A DNA stretch of 64,000 bases from Pseudocitrobacter vendiensis (GTDB lineage: Bacteria; Pseudomonadota; Gammaproteobacteria; Enterobacterales; Enterobacteriaceae). The position numbers were made by a program, and so were the translations under genes. The notes below the pieces were generated by a model. That model was given only the letters and a program-made list of their open reading frames with translations. It had not been told where the DNA came from and made no database searches. Positions 52,106-60,432 of the stretch are shown piece after piece (the stretch's first letter is position 1; each line of letters begins with the position of its first letter). The stretch lies in contig NZ_CALSBS010000007.1 in the NCBI RefSeq assembly GCF_943590815.1, forward strand, positions 1 to 64,000, in the 5' to 3' direction.

Positions 52106-54352
52106 TTACCGCCCGCCGCGAATTAACCCACCCAGCCCGCGACGTTCCATAAACGCCGCCACCTGATGGCGTACTTCTGTGGTGAGTTGTGCTTCCAGGC
52201 TACGCTGCGCCAGCGTTTGCGCCTCTTCAAGCTCAACGTTGCGAAGCAAATACTTCACGCGCGCTACGGAGCGGCCATTCATCGACAAATGCCGGAAACC
52301 CAGCCCAACCAGAATCGTCACACACATTGGGTCGCCCGCCATTTCACCACACAGACGAAGATCGATATCGTAGCGCTCCGCTTCCTGCGCCACCATCGAC
52401 AGCACGCGCAGCATGGCCGGATGCAGGCTATCGTAGATGCTCGCCACGCGTGTATTGTTACGATCGACCGCCAGAATGTACTGGGTAAGATCGTTGGTCC
52501 CGACGGAAATAAAGTCAATGCGATTCGCCAGATGCGGCAGCATAAAGACCATCGACGGCACTTCCAGCATGATGCCGATACGCGGTTTCGGGATCGCGTA
52601 GCCGATCATCTCTTCCACTTCCCGCCCGGCGCGGTCGATAAGCCTTCGCGCTTCATCAACCTCTTCAAGGCTGGTGACCATCGGCAGCAAAATGCTGAGG
52701 TTGCCGGTCGCGGCGTTGGCACGCAGCATGGCGCGCACCTGGATCAGAAAGATCTCCGGCTGATCGAGCGTTATGCGGATCCCACGCCAGCCCAGGCACG
52801 GGTTCTCTTCGCTGATGGGCATGTACGGCAGCTGTTTATCCGCACCAACATCAAGCGTACGCAAGGTTACCGGTTTGTCGTTGAACATCTGCAACATGCC
52901 CTGATACTGGGCGACCTGTTCCTCTTCCGACGGGAAGCCGCTTTGCAGCATAAACGGAATTTCGGTGCGGTAGAGGCCAATGCCGTCAATGCGCCGCCCC
53001 TGTTTCTCTTCATGTTCCGGGCTAAGACCGGCGTTGAGCATGACTTTTACCCGTTCGCCGCTTTTAAGCTGCGCCGGGCGTTCCACATCATCTTCGGCGA
53101 TGCGGCTGAGTTCATGCTCTTCGCTGATAAGGCGTTGATATTCCTGAATCAGGATCGGTTCAGGGTCAACCAGCAATTCACCGCGATAGCCATCCACCAC
53201 CAGGTTGCGACCATGCAGCACCGACGGCTGAATATCCGCGCCCATGACGGTAGGAATGCCGAGTGCGCGCACCATGATCGCCGCATGCGAGTTTGCTGCG
53301 CCATCGCGAACGACCACGCCCACCAGTCTGTCTTGCGGCACTTCCGCAAGCGTGGTGGCCGAGAGTTCATCCGCCACCAGCACGAAACGTTCCGGCCAGG
53401 CATTTGCGCCCTGAATGGTATCGTCGAGATGGAACAGCAGACGCTGGCCCAGCGTACGCAGATCGCCCGCGCGCTCTTTCAGATAGCCGTCACTCAGCGC
53501 TGCAAACTGTTCGGCAAACTTCTCTATAACTTTTTTGACCGCCCACTCAGCGACCGAGCCTTTATCCACTTCGGCAAACAGCGCCCGGCGCAGGCTGGCA
53601 TCGGAAAGCAGGTGTGAGTAAAGGTCGAAAATCGCCGCTGTTTCTTTCTGTGCGCCAGCGGCATAACGCTTGCTGTAGCGACGGAACTCATTGGCCGCCT
53701 CCTCCAGCGCGCCGGTCAGGCGTTCGCGCTCTTGCGCGGTGTCGAGCGTCGAGGCTTCGTAGACCTGCTCCATTAATGGCAGCGTGGCATCCATCCAGCC
53801 TTCGGCAATCGCCACCCCGGACGACGCCGGAAGCGCGCGAATACGCGTCTGGCGATACTGGCCAAACAGCGCCGTCAGCTGCGACTGCGAAAGTATCGCC
53901 GCCATTTGCGTCGCGAGGGTGACCAGGAAAGACTCTTCACTTTCATCGTACTGACGCAGCTCGCGCTGCTGAACGACCAGCACGCCAAGCAGCTGTCGCC
54001 GCTGAATAATCGGCACGCCAAGGAAGGCGCGGAAACGCTCTTCTTTTACGGAGGGAATATATTTAAAACTGGGGTGTTTCTGCGCATCGGCCAGGTTGAT
54101 GGGTTCGGCAAGTCGGCCAACCAGGCCGACAATACCTTCATCAAAGGCGAGCGTGACCGTACGACCGCGCGGTTTTTTTAAGCCGCGCGTCGCCATCAGG
54201 TAATAGCTGCGTCGGTCGTGGTCGGCCAGGTAAACCGAGCACACCTCGGTTTCCATCGCCAGGCATATATCCGTAACCAGGATATCCAGCGCCTCGTTTA
54301 AACGCGGCGCACTGGCAACCTTCTCGACAATTTCGCGTAAGCGAGTGAGCAT
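52106..54352 (-). CDS. ptsP: PTS enzyme I-Ntr
   Basis: Enzyme I-Ntr takes phosphate from PEP and passes it to NPr and EIIA-Ntr, linking nitrogen and potassium control. The 748 residues match E. coli. A GAF domain (about 18-160) precedes the PEP-utilising N domain, the phospho-histidine domain with the active histidine in GAANSHAAIMVRALGIP (near 356), and the TIM-barrel PEP-binding domain with GADKQLPYMP, EVPSMVFMLPHLA, SVGTNDLTQYILAVDR and LRLCGEMAGDP (cysteine). It lies 12 bases downstream of rppH, as in E. coli. Confidence 0.98.
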   Translation of the reverse strand: MLTRLREIVEKVASAPRLNEALDILVTDICLAMETEVCSVYLADHDRRSYYLMATRGLKKPRGRTVTLAFDEGIVGLVGRLAEPINLADAQKHPSFKYIPSVKEERFRAFLGVPIIQRRQLLGVLVVQQRELRQYDESEESFLVTLATQMAAILSQSQLTALFGQYRQTRIRALPASSGVAIAEGWMDATLPLMEQVYEASTLDTAQERERLTGALEEAANEFRRYSKRYAAGAQKETAAIFDLYSHLLSDASLRRALFAEVDKGSVAEWAVKKVIEKFAEQFAALSDGYLKERAGDLRTLGQRLLFHLDDTIQGANAWPERFVLVADELSATTLAEVPQDRLVGVVVRDGAANSHAAIMVRALGIPTVMGADIQPSVLHGRNLVVDGYRGELLVDPEPILIQEYQRLISEEHELSRIAEDDVERPAQLKSGERVKVMLNAGLSPEHEEKQGRRIDGIGLYRTEIPFMLQSGFPSEEEQVAQYQGMLQMFNDKPVTLRTLDVGADKQLPYMPISEENPCLGWRGIRITLDQPEIFLIQVRAMLRANAATGNLSILLPMVTSLEEVDEARRLIDRAGREVEEMIGYAIPKPRIGIMLEVPSMVFMLPHLANRIDFISVGTNDLTQYILAVDRNNTRVASIYDSLHPAMLRVLSMVAQEAERYDIDLRLCGEMAGDPMCVTILVGLGFRHLSMNGRSVARVKYLLRNVELEEAQTLAQRSLEAQLTTEVRHQVAAFMERRGLGGLIRGGR

Positions 54353-54364
54353 AATGTGCGTGGC

Positions 54365-54895
54365 TTAACCTCTTTTACGTCGATAAGCTGGTGCGCTTTG
54401 CGGTCTGGAATTGCTTTCCGCAAGCGCCATCACAACACTGGCGAACTCTTTCATCACCCGGCGGTATACATCGCGCTTAAACGAGACGACCTGACGCACC
54501 GGATACCAGTAACTCACCCAGCGCCAGCCATCAAATTCCGGCGTGCTGCTAGTTTGCATATTGATATCTGCGTCATTGCCAATCAACTGCAAGAGAAACC
54601 ACTTCTGCTTCTGGCCGATACAAACCGGCTTTGTGTCCCAACGCACCAAACGTTTCGGCAACTTGTAACGCAACCAGTTTCGGGTTGAAGCGAGGATCCG
54701 CACATCCTTGCGGCTTAATCCTACTTCTTCAAACAGTTCCCGATACATCGCCTGCTCTGCGGTTTCTCCTGGATTTATCCCGCCCTGCGGGAATTGCCAG
54801 GAGTGCTGACCATAGCGCCGAGCCCACATGACCTGGCCCTGACGGTTGCAAATTACAATACCAACATTTGGGCGGTAGCCATCGTCATCAATCAC
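54365..54895 (-). CDS. rppH: RNA pyrophosphohydrolase
   Basis: RppH removes pyrophosphate from 5'-triphosphate mRNA ends, starting RNase E-dependent decay. The 176 residues match E. coli. The Nudix box is [20 protein letters not shown] (about 38-57) with VGL following. Translation starts at GTG (54895) with GAGG upstream, the same start as E. coli ([13 protein letters not shown]). It is the first gene of rppH-ptsP; the 683-bp region upstream holds its promoter and the DnaA-box cluster. Confidence 0.98.
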   Translation of the reverse strand: MIDDDGYRPNVGIVICNRQGQVMWARRYGQHSWQFPQGGINPGETAEQAMYRELFEEVGLSRKDVRILASTRNWLRYKLPKRLVRWDTKPVCIGQKQKWFLLQLIGNDADINMQTSSTPEFDGWRWVSYWYPVRQVVSFKRDVYRRVMKEFASVVMALAESNSRPQSAPAYRRKRG

Positions 54896-55063
54896 CGGAC
54901 TACCTCAAAATAAGCTTCAATGTGAATGATTGTTTCATACTCCCCGGAAACGGTAAACCACTCTATCACCCCGCTCACAACGAATAACATTTGAATAACT
55001 CACAGTAATGACCCGAGTTATAAACAGAGGCGCGAGCACAAAGGCGATTTTATTCACTTTTTC

Positions 55064-55072
55064 TGTGGATAG
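55064..55072 (-). promoter_or_regulatory. DnaA-box-like site (one mismatch)
   Basis: TGTGGATAG, the complement of CTATCCACA, differs from TTATCCACA at one base. It lies 169 bp upstream of the rppH start. Confidence 0.5.
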
Positions 55073-55184
55073 AGTTGTGAAGAAGTATGGAATTAACCAG
55101 GGAAAACCCGGAGTAGTCCTAATCAACAGGGATGAGAGCATCTCAGGAAAACGCTATTTTTCATAAAGTTATTATCATCATTTA

Positions 55185-55391
55185 TCAGTTATTACAGCAT
55201 AACGTGATGATCATCACATCACCGATCCTTTGATTGATGAAAGATCGAGCAACGTAGGTTTTATCCACAGATTGTGCCAATATCTTAGGCATCTTTTGTG
55301 CGAAAATTCGATTTTCGTCGCACGTCAAGGCTGTAAATCGAAACAGTAGTGGGGCTTTTCCCCAGTTATCCCACTTTTCTGTGGATAACAT
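55185..55391 (-). CDS. ygdT: Possible YgdT-like small protein
   Basis: A 68-codon ORF whose N-terminus (MLSTEKWDN, PLLF, FTALTCDE) resembles E. coli YgdT as I remember it (48 residues), at the same place between rppH and mutH. The C-terminal part differs and is longer. The ribosome site is weak. The two most conserved spots, LSTE after the start and SVDK near residue 43, are exactly the codons formed by two perfect DnaA boxes (TTATCCACA). Conservation may therefore reflect DNA binding rather than protein function. Whether it is translated is uncertain. Confidence 0.4.
   Translation of the reverse strand: MLSTEKWDNWGKAPLLFRFTALTCDENRIFAQKMPKILAQSVDKTYVARSFINQRIGDVMIITLCCNN
55204..55217. promoter_or_regulatory. 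Perfect 14-bp palindrome
   Basis: GTGATGATCATCAC is a perfect palindrome with a GATC at its centre. It could be an operator for an unidentified dimeric regulator; no specific factor is implied by the sequence. Confidence 0.4.
55261..55269 (+). promoter_or_regulatory. Perfect DnaA box
   Basis: TTATCCACA, an exact match to the strongest DnaA-binding consensus, 310 bp upstream of mutH. Confidence 0.75.
55380..55388 (-). promoter_or_regulatory. Perfect DnaA box (opposite orientation)
   Basis: TGTGGATAA is the complement of TTATCCACA. It faces the box at 55261 (119 bp apart) and falls directly after the ATG of the ygdT-like ORF. Confidence 0.75.
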
Positions 55392-55524
55392 GGTGTAAGA
55401 TCCTGTTCATTGCCAGTGACCAGAATTGGAAAACCTTTTTCCTACAACTTTTTCATGAGCAAAGACTGAGAAAAAAACCATATTAATCATGGTATTGGTA
55501 TATTTACTCAGAAAAAGTTAAACT

Positions 55525-55533
55525 CTATCCACA
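55525..55533 (+). promoter_or_regulatory. DnaA-box-like site next to mutH
   Basis: CTATCCACA, one base from consensus, lies 46 bp before the mutH start codon, where it could touch a mutH promoter or leader. Confidence 0.5.
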
Positions 55534-55578
55534 GTGTGCAAAACTCTCGTTCATTTTTTGACCAAAAGGTTTAACCCC

Positions 55579-56274
55579 ATGTCCGCCCTGATTCCATTGA
55601 CCACTTCCCCGCAAACTCAGCTTGAGTTGTTAACACAAGCGCAACGTCTTGCCGGGTATTCACTGGGGGAACTGGCGGCGATGGCAGGGCTACCCATTCC
55701 GAAAGATTTGAAACGCGATAAAGGCTGGATTGGCATTCTTCTGGAGCTTTGGCTGGGGGCTAGCGCCGGCAGTAAACCTGAGCAAGATTTCGCTGCGCTC
55801 GGCGTCGAGCTTAAAACGATTCCGATTGATAGTCTGGGCCGCCCACTGGAAACCACGTTTGTCTGTGTTGCACCGCTCACCGGCAATACCGGGGTGACCT
55901 GGGAGAACAGTCACGTTCGGCATAAACTGAAATGCGTTTTGTGGATCCCGGTTGAAGGCGAGCGTTCCATTCCGCTGGCCGAACGCCGGGTGGGATCGCC
56001 GCTGCTGTGGACGCCGAGCGCTGAAGAAGAGAGACAGTTGCAGATGGACTGGGAGGAACTGATGGATCTTATCGTGCTCGGACAGGTCGAGAAGATCACC
56101 GCCCGCCACGGCGAAGTGCTGCAACTGCGCCCCAAAGCCGCCAACAGTAAAGCGCTGACCGAAGCCATTGGCGCACACGGCGAACCCATTCTGACGCTTC
56201 CGCGCGGTTTTTATCTGAAGAAAAACTTCACCTCCGCCCTGCTGGCCCGTCACTTCATGCTACAAACGTATTAA
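55579..56274 (+). CDS. mutH: DNA mismatch repair endonuclease MutH
   Basis: MutH nicks the unmethylated strand at hemimethylated GATC sites when activated by MutL. The 231 residues (229 in E. coli) keep the catalytic residues in [13 protein letters not shown] (aspartate, glutamate, lysine near 70-80), KRDKGWIG, and the C-terminal [13 protein letters not shown] that reads DNA. The frame opens at a GTG 15 codons upstream, but MSALIPLTT at 55579 with AAAAGGT upstream fits the family. ygdQ follows 64 bp downstream on the same strand. Confidence 0.97.
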   Translation: MSALIPLTTSPQTQLELLTQAQRLAGYSLGELAAMAGLPIPKDLKRDKGWIGILLELWLGASAGSKPEQDFAALGVELKTIPIDSLGRPLETTFVCVAPLTGNTGVTWENSHVRHKLKCVLWIPVEGERSIPLAERRVGSPLLWTPSAEEERQLQMDWEELMDLIVLGQVEKITARHGEVLQLRPKAANSKALTEAIGAHGEPILTLPRGFYLKKNFTSALLARHFMLQTY

Positions 56275-56338
56275 TCTTTTTACCCCGCCGCCGCACAAGC
56301 TTATAATTAACGCTTTCGTTTTTGGCAGGACTTTATAG

Positions 56339-57052
56339 ATGTTATTTGCATGGATAACCGATCCCAACGCCTGGCTGGCGCTTGGAACACTGACGCTTCT
56401 GGAAATCGTCCTTGGGATCGACAATATTATCTTCCTCTCTTTGGTTGTCGCGAAACTTCCCACCGCACAACGTGCCCACGCCCGTCGCTTAGGGTTGCTG
56501 GGCGCAATGATTATGCGTCTGGGCCTGCTGGCTTCCATCGCCTGGGTCGTCAAACTGACAAACCCACTGTTCTCCGTGATGGGACAGGAAATTTCGCTGC
56601 GCGATCTCATCTTGCTGGTCGGTGGGCTATTCCTCATCTGGAAAGCCAGTAAAGAGATCCACGAGTCTATTGAAGGCGATGAAGAGGGGCTGAAAACCAA
56701 CGTTCACTCCTTCATGGGCGCCATTGTGCAGATTATGCTGCTGGACATTATTTTCAGCCTTGATTCGGTGATTACGGCGGTGGGGCTGTCCGATCACCTG
56801 TTTATTATGATGGCCGCCGTGGTGATTGCAGTCGGTGTGATGATGTTTGCCGCGCGTCCAATTGGCGATTTTGTTGACCGCCATCCGTCGGTCAAAATGC
56901 TGGCGCTGTCGTTCCTGATTCTGGTGGGTTTCACCCTGATTCTGGAAAGTTTCGACGTTCACGTGCCGAAAGGTTACATCTACTTCGCGATGTTCTTCTC
57001 AATCGCCGTAGAAAGCCTGAACCTCATCCGCAATAAAAAGAATCCGCTTTAA
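56339..57052 (+). CDS. ygdQ: TerC-family inner membrane protein YgdQ
   Basis: A 237-residue membrane protein (same length as E. coli) with about seven hydrophobic segments and the TerC-family motifs EIVLGIDNIIFLSLV near the N-terminus and LDIIFSLDSVITAVG in the middle, both with buried acidic residues. TerC/Alx relatives are implicated in manganese handling; that role is inferred for YgdQ. It is followed by a terminator and then ygdR. Confidence 0.95.
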   Translation: MLFAWITDPNAWLALGTLTLLEIVLGIDNIIFLSLVVAKLPTAQRAHARRLGLLGAMIMRLGLLASIAWVVKLTNPLFSVMGQEISLRDLILLVGGLFLIWKASKEIHESIEGDEEGLKTNVHSFMGAIVQIMLLDIIFSLDSVITAVGLSDHLFIMMAAVVIAVGVMMFAARPIGDFVDRHPSVKMLALSFLILVGFTLILESFDVHVPKGYIYFAMFFSIAVESLNLIRNKKNPL

Positions 57053-57063
57053 TCCCTCTCTTC

Positions 57064-57096
57064 AGCCCTCTTTTGAGGGCTGAGTCTTATTTTTTT
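57064..57096 (+). terminator. Terminator after ygdQ
   Basis: The stem AGCCCTC/GAGGGCT with TTTT loop is followed by a spaced T-rich tract (TCTTATTTTTTT). Confidence 0.7.
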
Positions 57097-57176
57097 AAGA
57101 CTTTACTGCTTTATCCTCTCAAAATATTGAGTTATTACTACAATGATAAACGTGCGGCCATAAAAGGGGATTAAGG

Positions 57177-57395
57177 ATGAAAAAATGGGCAGTGTTGATT
57201 TCCGCAGTGGGTTTGGCTTTTGCTGTATCGGGTTGCAGCAGTGATTACGTGATGGCAACCAAGGATGGCAGGATGATCCTGACGGACGGAAAACCGGAGG
57301 TCGATGACGACACCGGGCTGATTAGCTACGAAGATCAGCAGGGCAACAGAATGCAGATTAATCGCGACGACGTTTCGCAAATCATTAAACGCTAA
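57177..57395 (+). CDS. ygdR: Small lipoprotein YgdR (DUF903)
   Basis: A 72-residue predicted lipoprotein with lipobox VSGC (cysteine about residue 20, then serine) and the DUF903 fold ([35 protein letters not shown]). It is a paralog of ygdI at 29044: the two align end to end. The ATG follows AAGGATG. Its function is unknown. A terminator follows. Confidence 0.95.
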   Translation: MKKWAVLISAVGLAFAVSGCSSDYVMATKDGRMILTDGKPEVDDDTGLISYEDQQGNRMQINRDDVSQIIKR

Positions 57396-57403
57396 GAAAA
57401 TGA

Positions 57404-57428
57404 GGTCAGCCGCCTGCTGGCCTTTTTT
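57404..57428 (+). terminator. Terminator after ygdR
   Basis: The stem GGTCAGC/GCTGGCC with CGCCT loop is followed by six T. Confidence 0.85.
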
Positions 57429-57521
57429 GATCTTTTTGCTTCCACTTTCCCTCTCCCTCTGCCATTTTTATATTCCTTTGTCGGGATATTCCTGACGTTG
57501 TTAAGAAAAAGGAAGCTGGCT

Positions 57522-58562
57522 ATGCACTACCACCGTATCCCCCACAGCTCACTTGAGATAAGTACTCTTGGGCTGGGCACTATGACGTTTGGTGAACAAA
57601 ATAGTGAAGCCGACGCCCACGCACAGCTCGATTACGCCGTCAGTCAGGGTATCAACTTAATTGACGTCGCCGAAATGTATCCGGTGCCTCCTCGCCCGGA
57701 AACACAGGGTTTGACCGAGACCTACGTCGGTAACTGGATTGCCAAACGTGGCAACCGCGAAAAACTGGTCCTGGCCTCAAAAGTCAGCGGCCCTTCACGC
57801 AATAACGACAGCGGTATCCGCCCGAATCAGGCGCTGGACCGCAAAAACATTCGTGAAGCCCTGCATGACAGCCTGACCCGCCTGCAAACGGATTATCTCG
57901 ATTTATACCAGGTACACTGGCCGCAGCGCCCAACCAACTGCTTTGGCAAACTGGGCTACACCTGGGCCGATTCTGCGCCGGTAGTCTCATTACTCGATAC
58001 GCTGGACGCGCTGAGCGAATTCCAGCGCGCCGGGAAGATTCGTTACATCGGGGTCTCGAACGAAACAGCATTTGGCGTAATGCGCTACCTGCATCTGGCG
58101 GATAAACACGATCTGCCGCGGATCGTCACCATCCAGAATCCATACAGCCTGCTGAACCGCAGCTATGAAGTGGGTCTGGCGGAAGTGAGTCAGTTTGAAG
58201 GCGTTGAACTGCTGGCCTACTCCTGCCTGGCCTTTGGCACATTAACCGGCAAATACCTTAATGGTGCAAAACCCGCAGGGGCGCGCAATACCCTGTTCAG
58301 CCGCTTCACCCGCTACAGCGGTGAGCAGGCGCAGAAAGCGGTGGCAGCGTATGTCGATATCGCCAAACGCCACGGGCTCGACCCGGCACAGATGGCGCTG
58401 GCCTTTGTGCGCCGTCAGCCATTTGTCGCCAGCACGCTGCTTGGGGCGACCACGCTTGAACAGCTGAAAACCAACGTCGAGAGCTATCACCTTGAACTGA
58501 GTGAAGAGGTGCTGGCAGAGATTGAAGCGGTGCATCAGGTTTATACCTATCCGGCACCGTAA
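57522..58562 (+). CDS. tas: Aldo-keto reductase Tas
   Basis: Tas is an NADP(H)-dependent aldo-keto reductase first found as a suppressor of tyrosine auxotrophy in starved E. coli cells; its natural substrate is unknown. The 346 residues match E. coli. The AKR barrel shows LGLGTMTFGEQNSEADAHAQ, catalytic tyrosine in DVAEMYPVPPRP, LASKVSG, YLDLYQVHWPQR and the cofactor-binding end STLLGATTLEQLKTN. The ATG at 57522 follows AAGGAAG; the upstream TTG extension is unsupported. A good terminator lies before the MuiA-like gene. Confidence 0.97.
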   Translation: MHYHRIPHSSLEISTLGLGTMTFGEQNSEADAHAQLDYAVSQGINLIDVAEMYPVPPRPETQGLTETYVGNWIAKRGNREKLVLASKVSGPSRNNDSGIRPNQALDRKNIREALHDSLTRLQTDYLDLYQVHWPQRPTNCFGKLGYTWADSAPVVSLLDTLDALSEFQRAGKIRYIGVSNETAFGVMRYLHLADKHDLPRIVTIQNPYSLLNRSYEVGLAEVSQFEGVELLAYSCLAFGTLTGKYLNGAKPAGARNTLFSRFTRYSGEQAQKAVAAYVDIAKRHGLDPAQMALAFVRRQPFVASTLLGATTLEQLKTNVESYHLELSEEVLAEIEAVHQVYTYPAP

Positions 58563-58568
58563 TTCCCC

Positions 58569-58600
58569 GGCCTGACGTTTTGCGTCAGGCCTCTCGTTTT
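58569..58600 (+). terminator. Terminator after tas
   Basis: A perfect 9-bp stem GGCCTGACG/CGTCAGGCC is followed by CTCTCGTTTT. Confidence 0.8.
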
Positions 58601-58706
58601 CCCCTTTTTCAGAATTCATTCACACGTTTTAGTCACGTTTTTCTTAACGATGCGCCATAGACTTACGCCGACGCCACGCAGGCGTTTTTCTTCGTTAAGG
58701 ACAACC

Positions 58707-60395
58707 ATGTTTATTTTAAAACCGCTTCCCCTTGCCCTGTTTCTGGCAGGCATGTCTGTTTCATCGGCCTGGTCTGCACAGCTTACGCAGCCGCTTTCGC
58801 TTAAAGAGGTCACCGTTTATCTGCGCGGTGCGAGTCTGCAAAGTGAAGAAACGCTTAATCTCCCTGCCGGAGAGAGCGAAATTACCTTTACGCAGGTTGC
58901 AGATTCCGTGCTTCCTGACAGCATCGCCATTGCCATGGATAACGGCGTCACCGTACTTTCCTCGCGCGTCGCGCTGCAGGAAACACAATCCGGCGCGGAC
59001 CTGTCCGACATCCAGCAGCAGCTTAACGCCGCCAGACAAGAAAAAGAGAAACTGACCGCCGAGAAAAACAATATCAACGCGCAAATTAAGGTGCTGGAGG
59101 CTAACCGTTCGTTAACCACCAAGAGCGCGGCGGAGGTGGGAAAATATCTGCAAATGGTCAAAGAAAAGAACGGTGAACTGCTGTTAGCCGCCGGTCAATT
59201 GACGCAGAAAATCAGCGACAAGCAGCGGGATATCGATAAGCTGGAGCTGCGCGAAAGTATGAGCAAAGGTGAGTTGGGCGGCGAAAACGAACCGCAGGTG
59301 ATTATCGCCAGAGTGTATGCCCCCAAAGCCGTCAGCTCCCGGGCAGTGGTGCGTTATATGACCCGAGCCGCCTCATGGTCGCCGCTCTACGATATTCACG
59401 CCAGCGCCATTAATCAACCGCTGCGGCTGGTCTATAAGGCCAGTATTCGCCAGTATACGGGGCTGGCGTGGAAGAACGTTAAGCTGGTGCTCTCTACCAG
59501 CGAGCCGAATACGCATCTGACGTTGCCGCGCATGGAGACGCAGTATGTGGATGTACGCGATGAGAGTATAAAGATGTCGGGCTATGCATACGGATCTGGC
59601 AGCGGTTCACTTGATGCGGCCTTCCAGGCACAAGAGAAAGCGACGGCTCGTAAGGACGCTTATGCCGCCGAGGACGCGGCAGCGGCGACAAAAGCCGCCG
59701 CTGATAAAAAAGCAGCAGAAGCCGGTCGTCGTTATGCCGCCCCGGTAAAAGCACCATCCCCAAGGCCCGCAGAAAACTTCACCGCATTAAACGTCCGTTA
59801 TGCGCTCACCCTTCCCTGGCAAATCGACAGCGATAACAACGCGCGTACGGTGGTGATTAAAGAAGAGTCCGTCTCCGGCAACTATCGCTTCTTTGCGATC
59901 CCGAAAATCAGCAATGACGCCTATTTGCAGGTGCAAATTAACGCATGGGAAGATCTGAACTTGATCCCCGGTGAAAGCCAGATTTTCTTTGGCACCAACC
60001 GCACAGGGGTCGGCTATTTACAGCCACCGGAAGATGGTAAATCACTGAACATTCAGCTTAATCGTGACCCGAAGCTGATCATCCAGCGTAAAACGGTGCA
60101 GAAGAAAGAGAATGCGGTCTCAATCTTTAACGACGATGCGGTACGCAACTTCAGCTATTCCCTGAACGTGAAAAACAGTTATGCCGAAGCCGTGGATTTA
60201 ACCCTTCTCGATCAAATCCCGGTCAGCGCCAACAGCGATATTACGGTGGAAAAAGTGCAGTATGGGCAGGCGCAGTACAACGCCAGAACCGGCGAACTGA
60301 GCTGGGAACTGCATCTGGCGGGGAAAGAGAACGTCAGTTTGCCGTTTTCTTATGCGGTGAAGTATCCGAAAAAAATCACGCCTTCAGGATTATAA
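58707..60395 (+). CDS. DUF4140/DUF4139 protein, MuiA-like
   Basis: A 562-residue secreted or periplasmic protein with a Sec signal peptide (about 1-24, ending SAWSA). An N-terminal DUF4140 domain follows (about 28-105; LKEVTVYLRGASLQSEE), then a coiled coil (about 108-205, rich in E, K and Q), and a large DUF4139 domain whose first part has the family motif ASWSPLYDIHAS. A low-complexity Ala/Lys segment (about 305-365) interrupts this domain. Homologs are often named mucoidy inhibitor A, but the function is not settled. The ATG at 58707 follows TTAAGGA. The gene is absent from this place in E. coli K-12. Its own terminator-like hairpin is shared with lplT. Confidence 0.85.
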   Translation: MFILKPLPLALFLAGMSVSSAWSAQLTQPLSLKEVTVYLRGASLQSEETLNLPAGESEITFTQVADSVLPDSIAIAMDNGVTVLSSRVALQETQSGADLSDIQQQLNAARQEKEKLTAEKNNINAQIKVLEANRSLTTKSAAEVGKYLQMVKEKNGELLLAAGQLTQKISDKQRDIDKLELRESMSKGELGGENEPQVIIARVYAPKAVSSRAVVRYMTRAASWSPLYDIHASAINQPLRLVYKASIRQYTGLAWKNVKLVLSTSEPNTHLTLPRMETQYVDVRDESIKMSGYAYGSGSGSLDAAFQAQEKATARKDAYAAEDAAAATKAAADKKAAEAGRRYAAPVKAPSPRPAENFTALNVRYALTLPWQIDSDNNARTVVIKEESVSGNYRFFAIPKISNDAYLQVQINAWEDLNLIPGESQIFFGTNRTGVGYLQPPEDGKSLNIQLNRDPKLIIQRKTVQKKENAVSIFNDDAVRNFSYSLNVKNSYAEAVDLTLLDQIPVSANSDITVEKVQYGQAQYNARTGELSWELHLAGKENVSLPFSYAVKYPKKITPSGL

Positions 60396-60399
60396 ATTC

Positions 60400-60426
60400 A
60401 GCGGGTGGCGTTTAACGCCACCCGCT
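60400..60426. terminator. Shared hairpin between convergent genes
   Basis: A perfect 11-bp stem, AGCGGGTGGCG and CGCCACCCGCT, with TTTAA loop, lies between the MuiA-like gene and lplT stops. Neither side has a long U run, so it is a moderate bidirectional terminator. Confidence 0.7.
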
Positions 60427-60432
60427 GCTCGC

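Noticed and set aside
54935-55141. 68-codon ORF on the minus strand upstream of rppH
   Set aside because: No recognisable sequence, no good ribosome site, and it lies in a regulatory-looking gap; unlike the neighbouring ygdT-like ORF it has no remembered homolog.
58650-58706. Upstream extension of the MuiA-like gene
   Set aside because: The Arg-rich 19-residue extension precedes a good ribosome site and a typical Sec signal peptide that starts at 58707.
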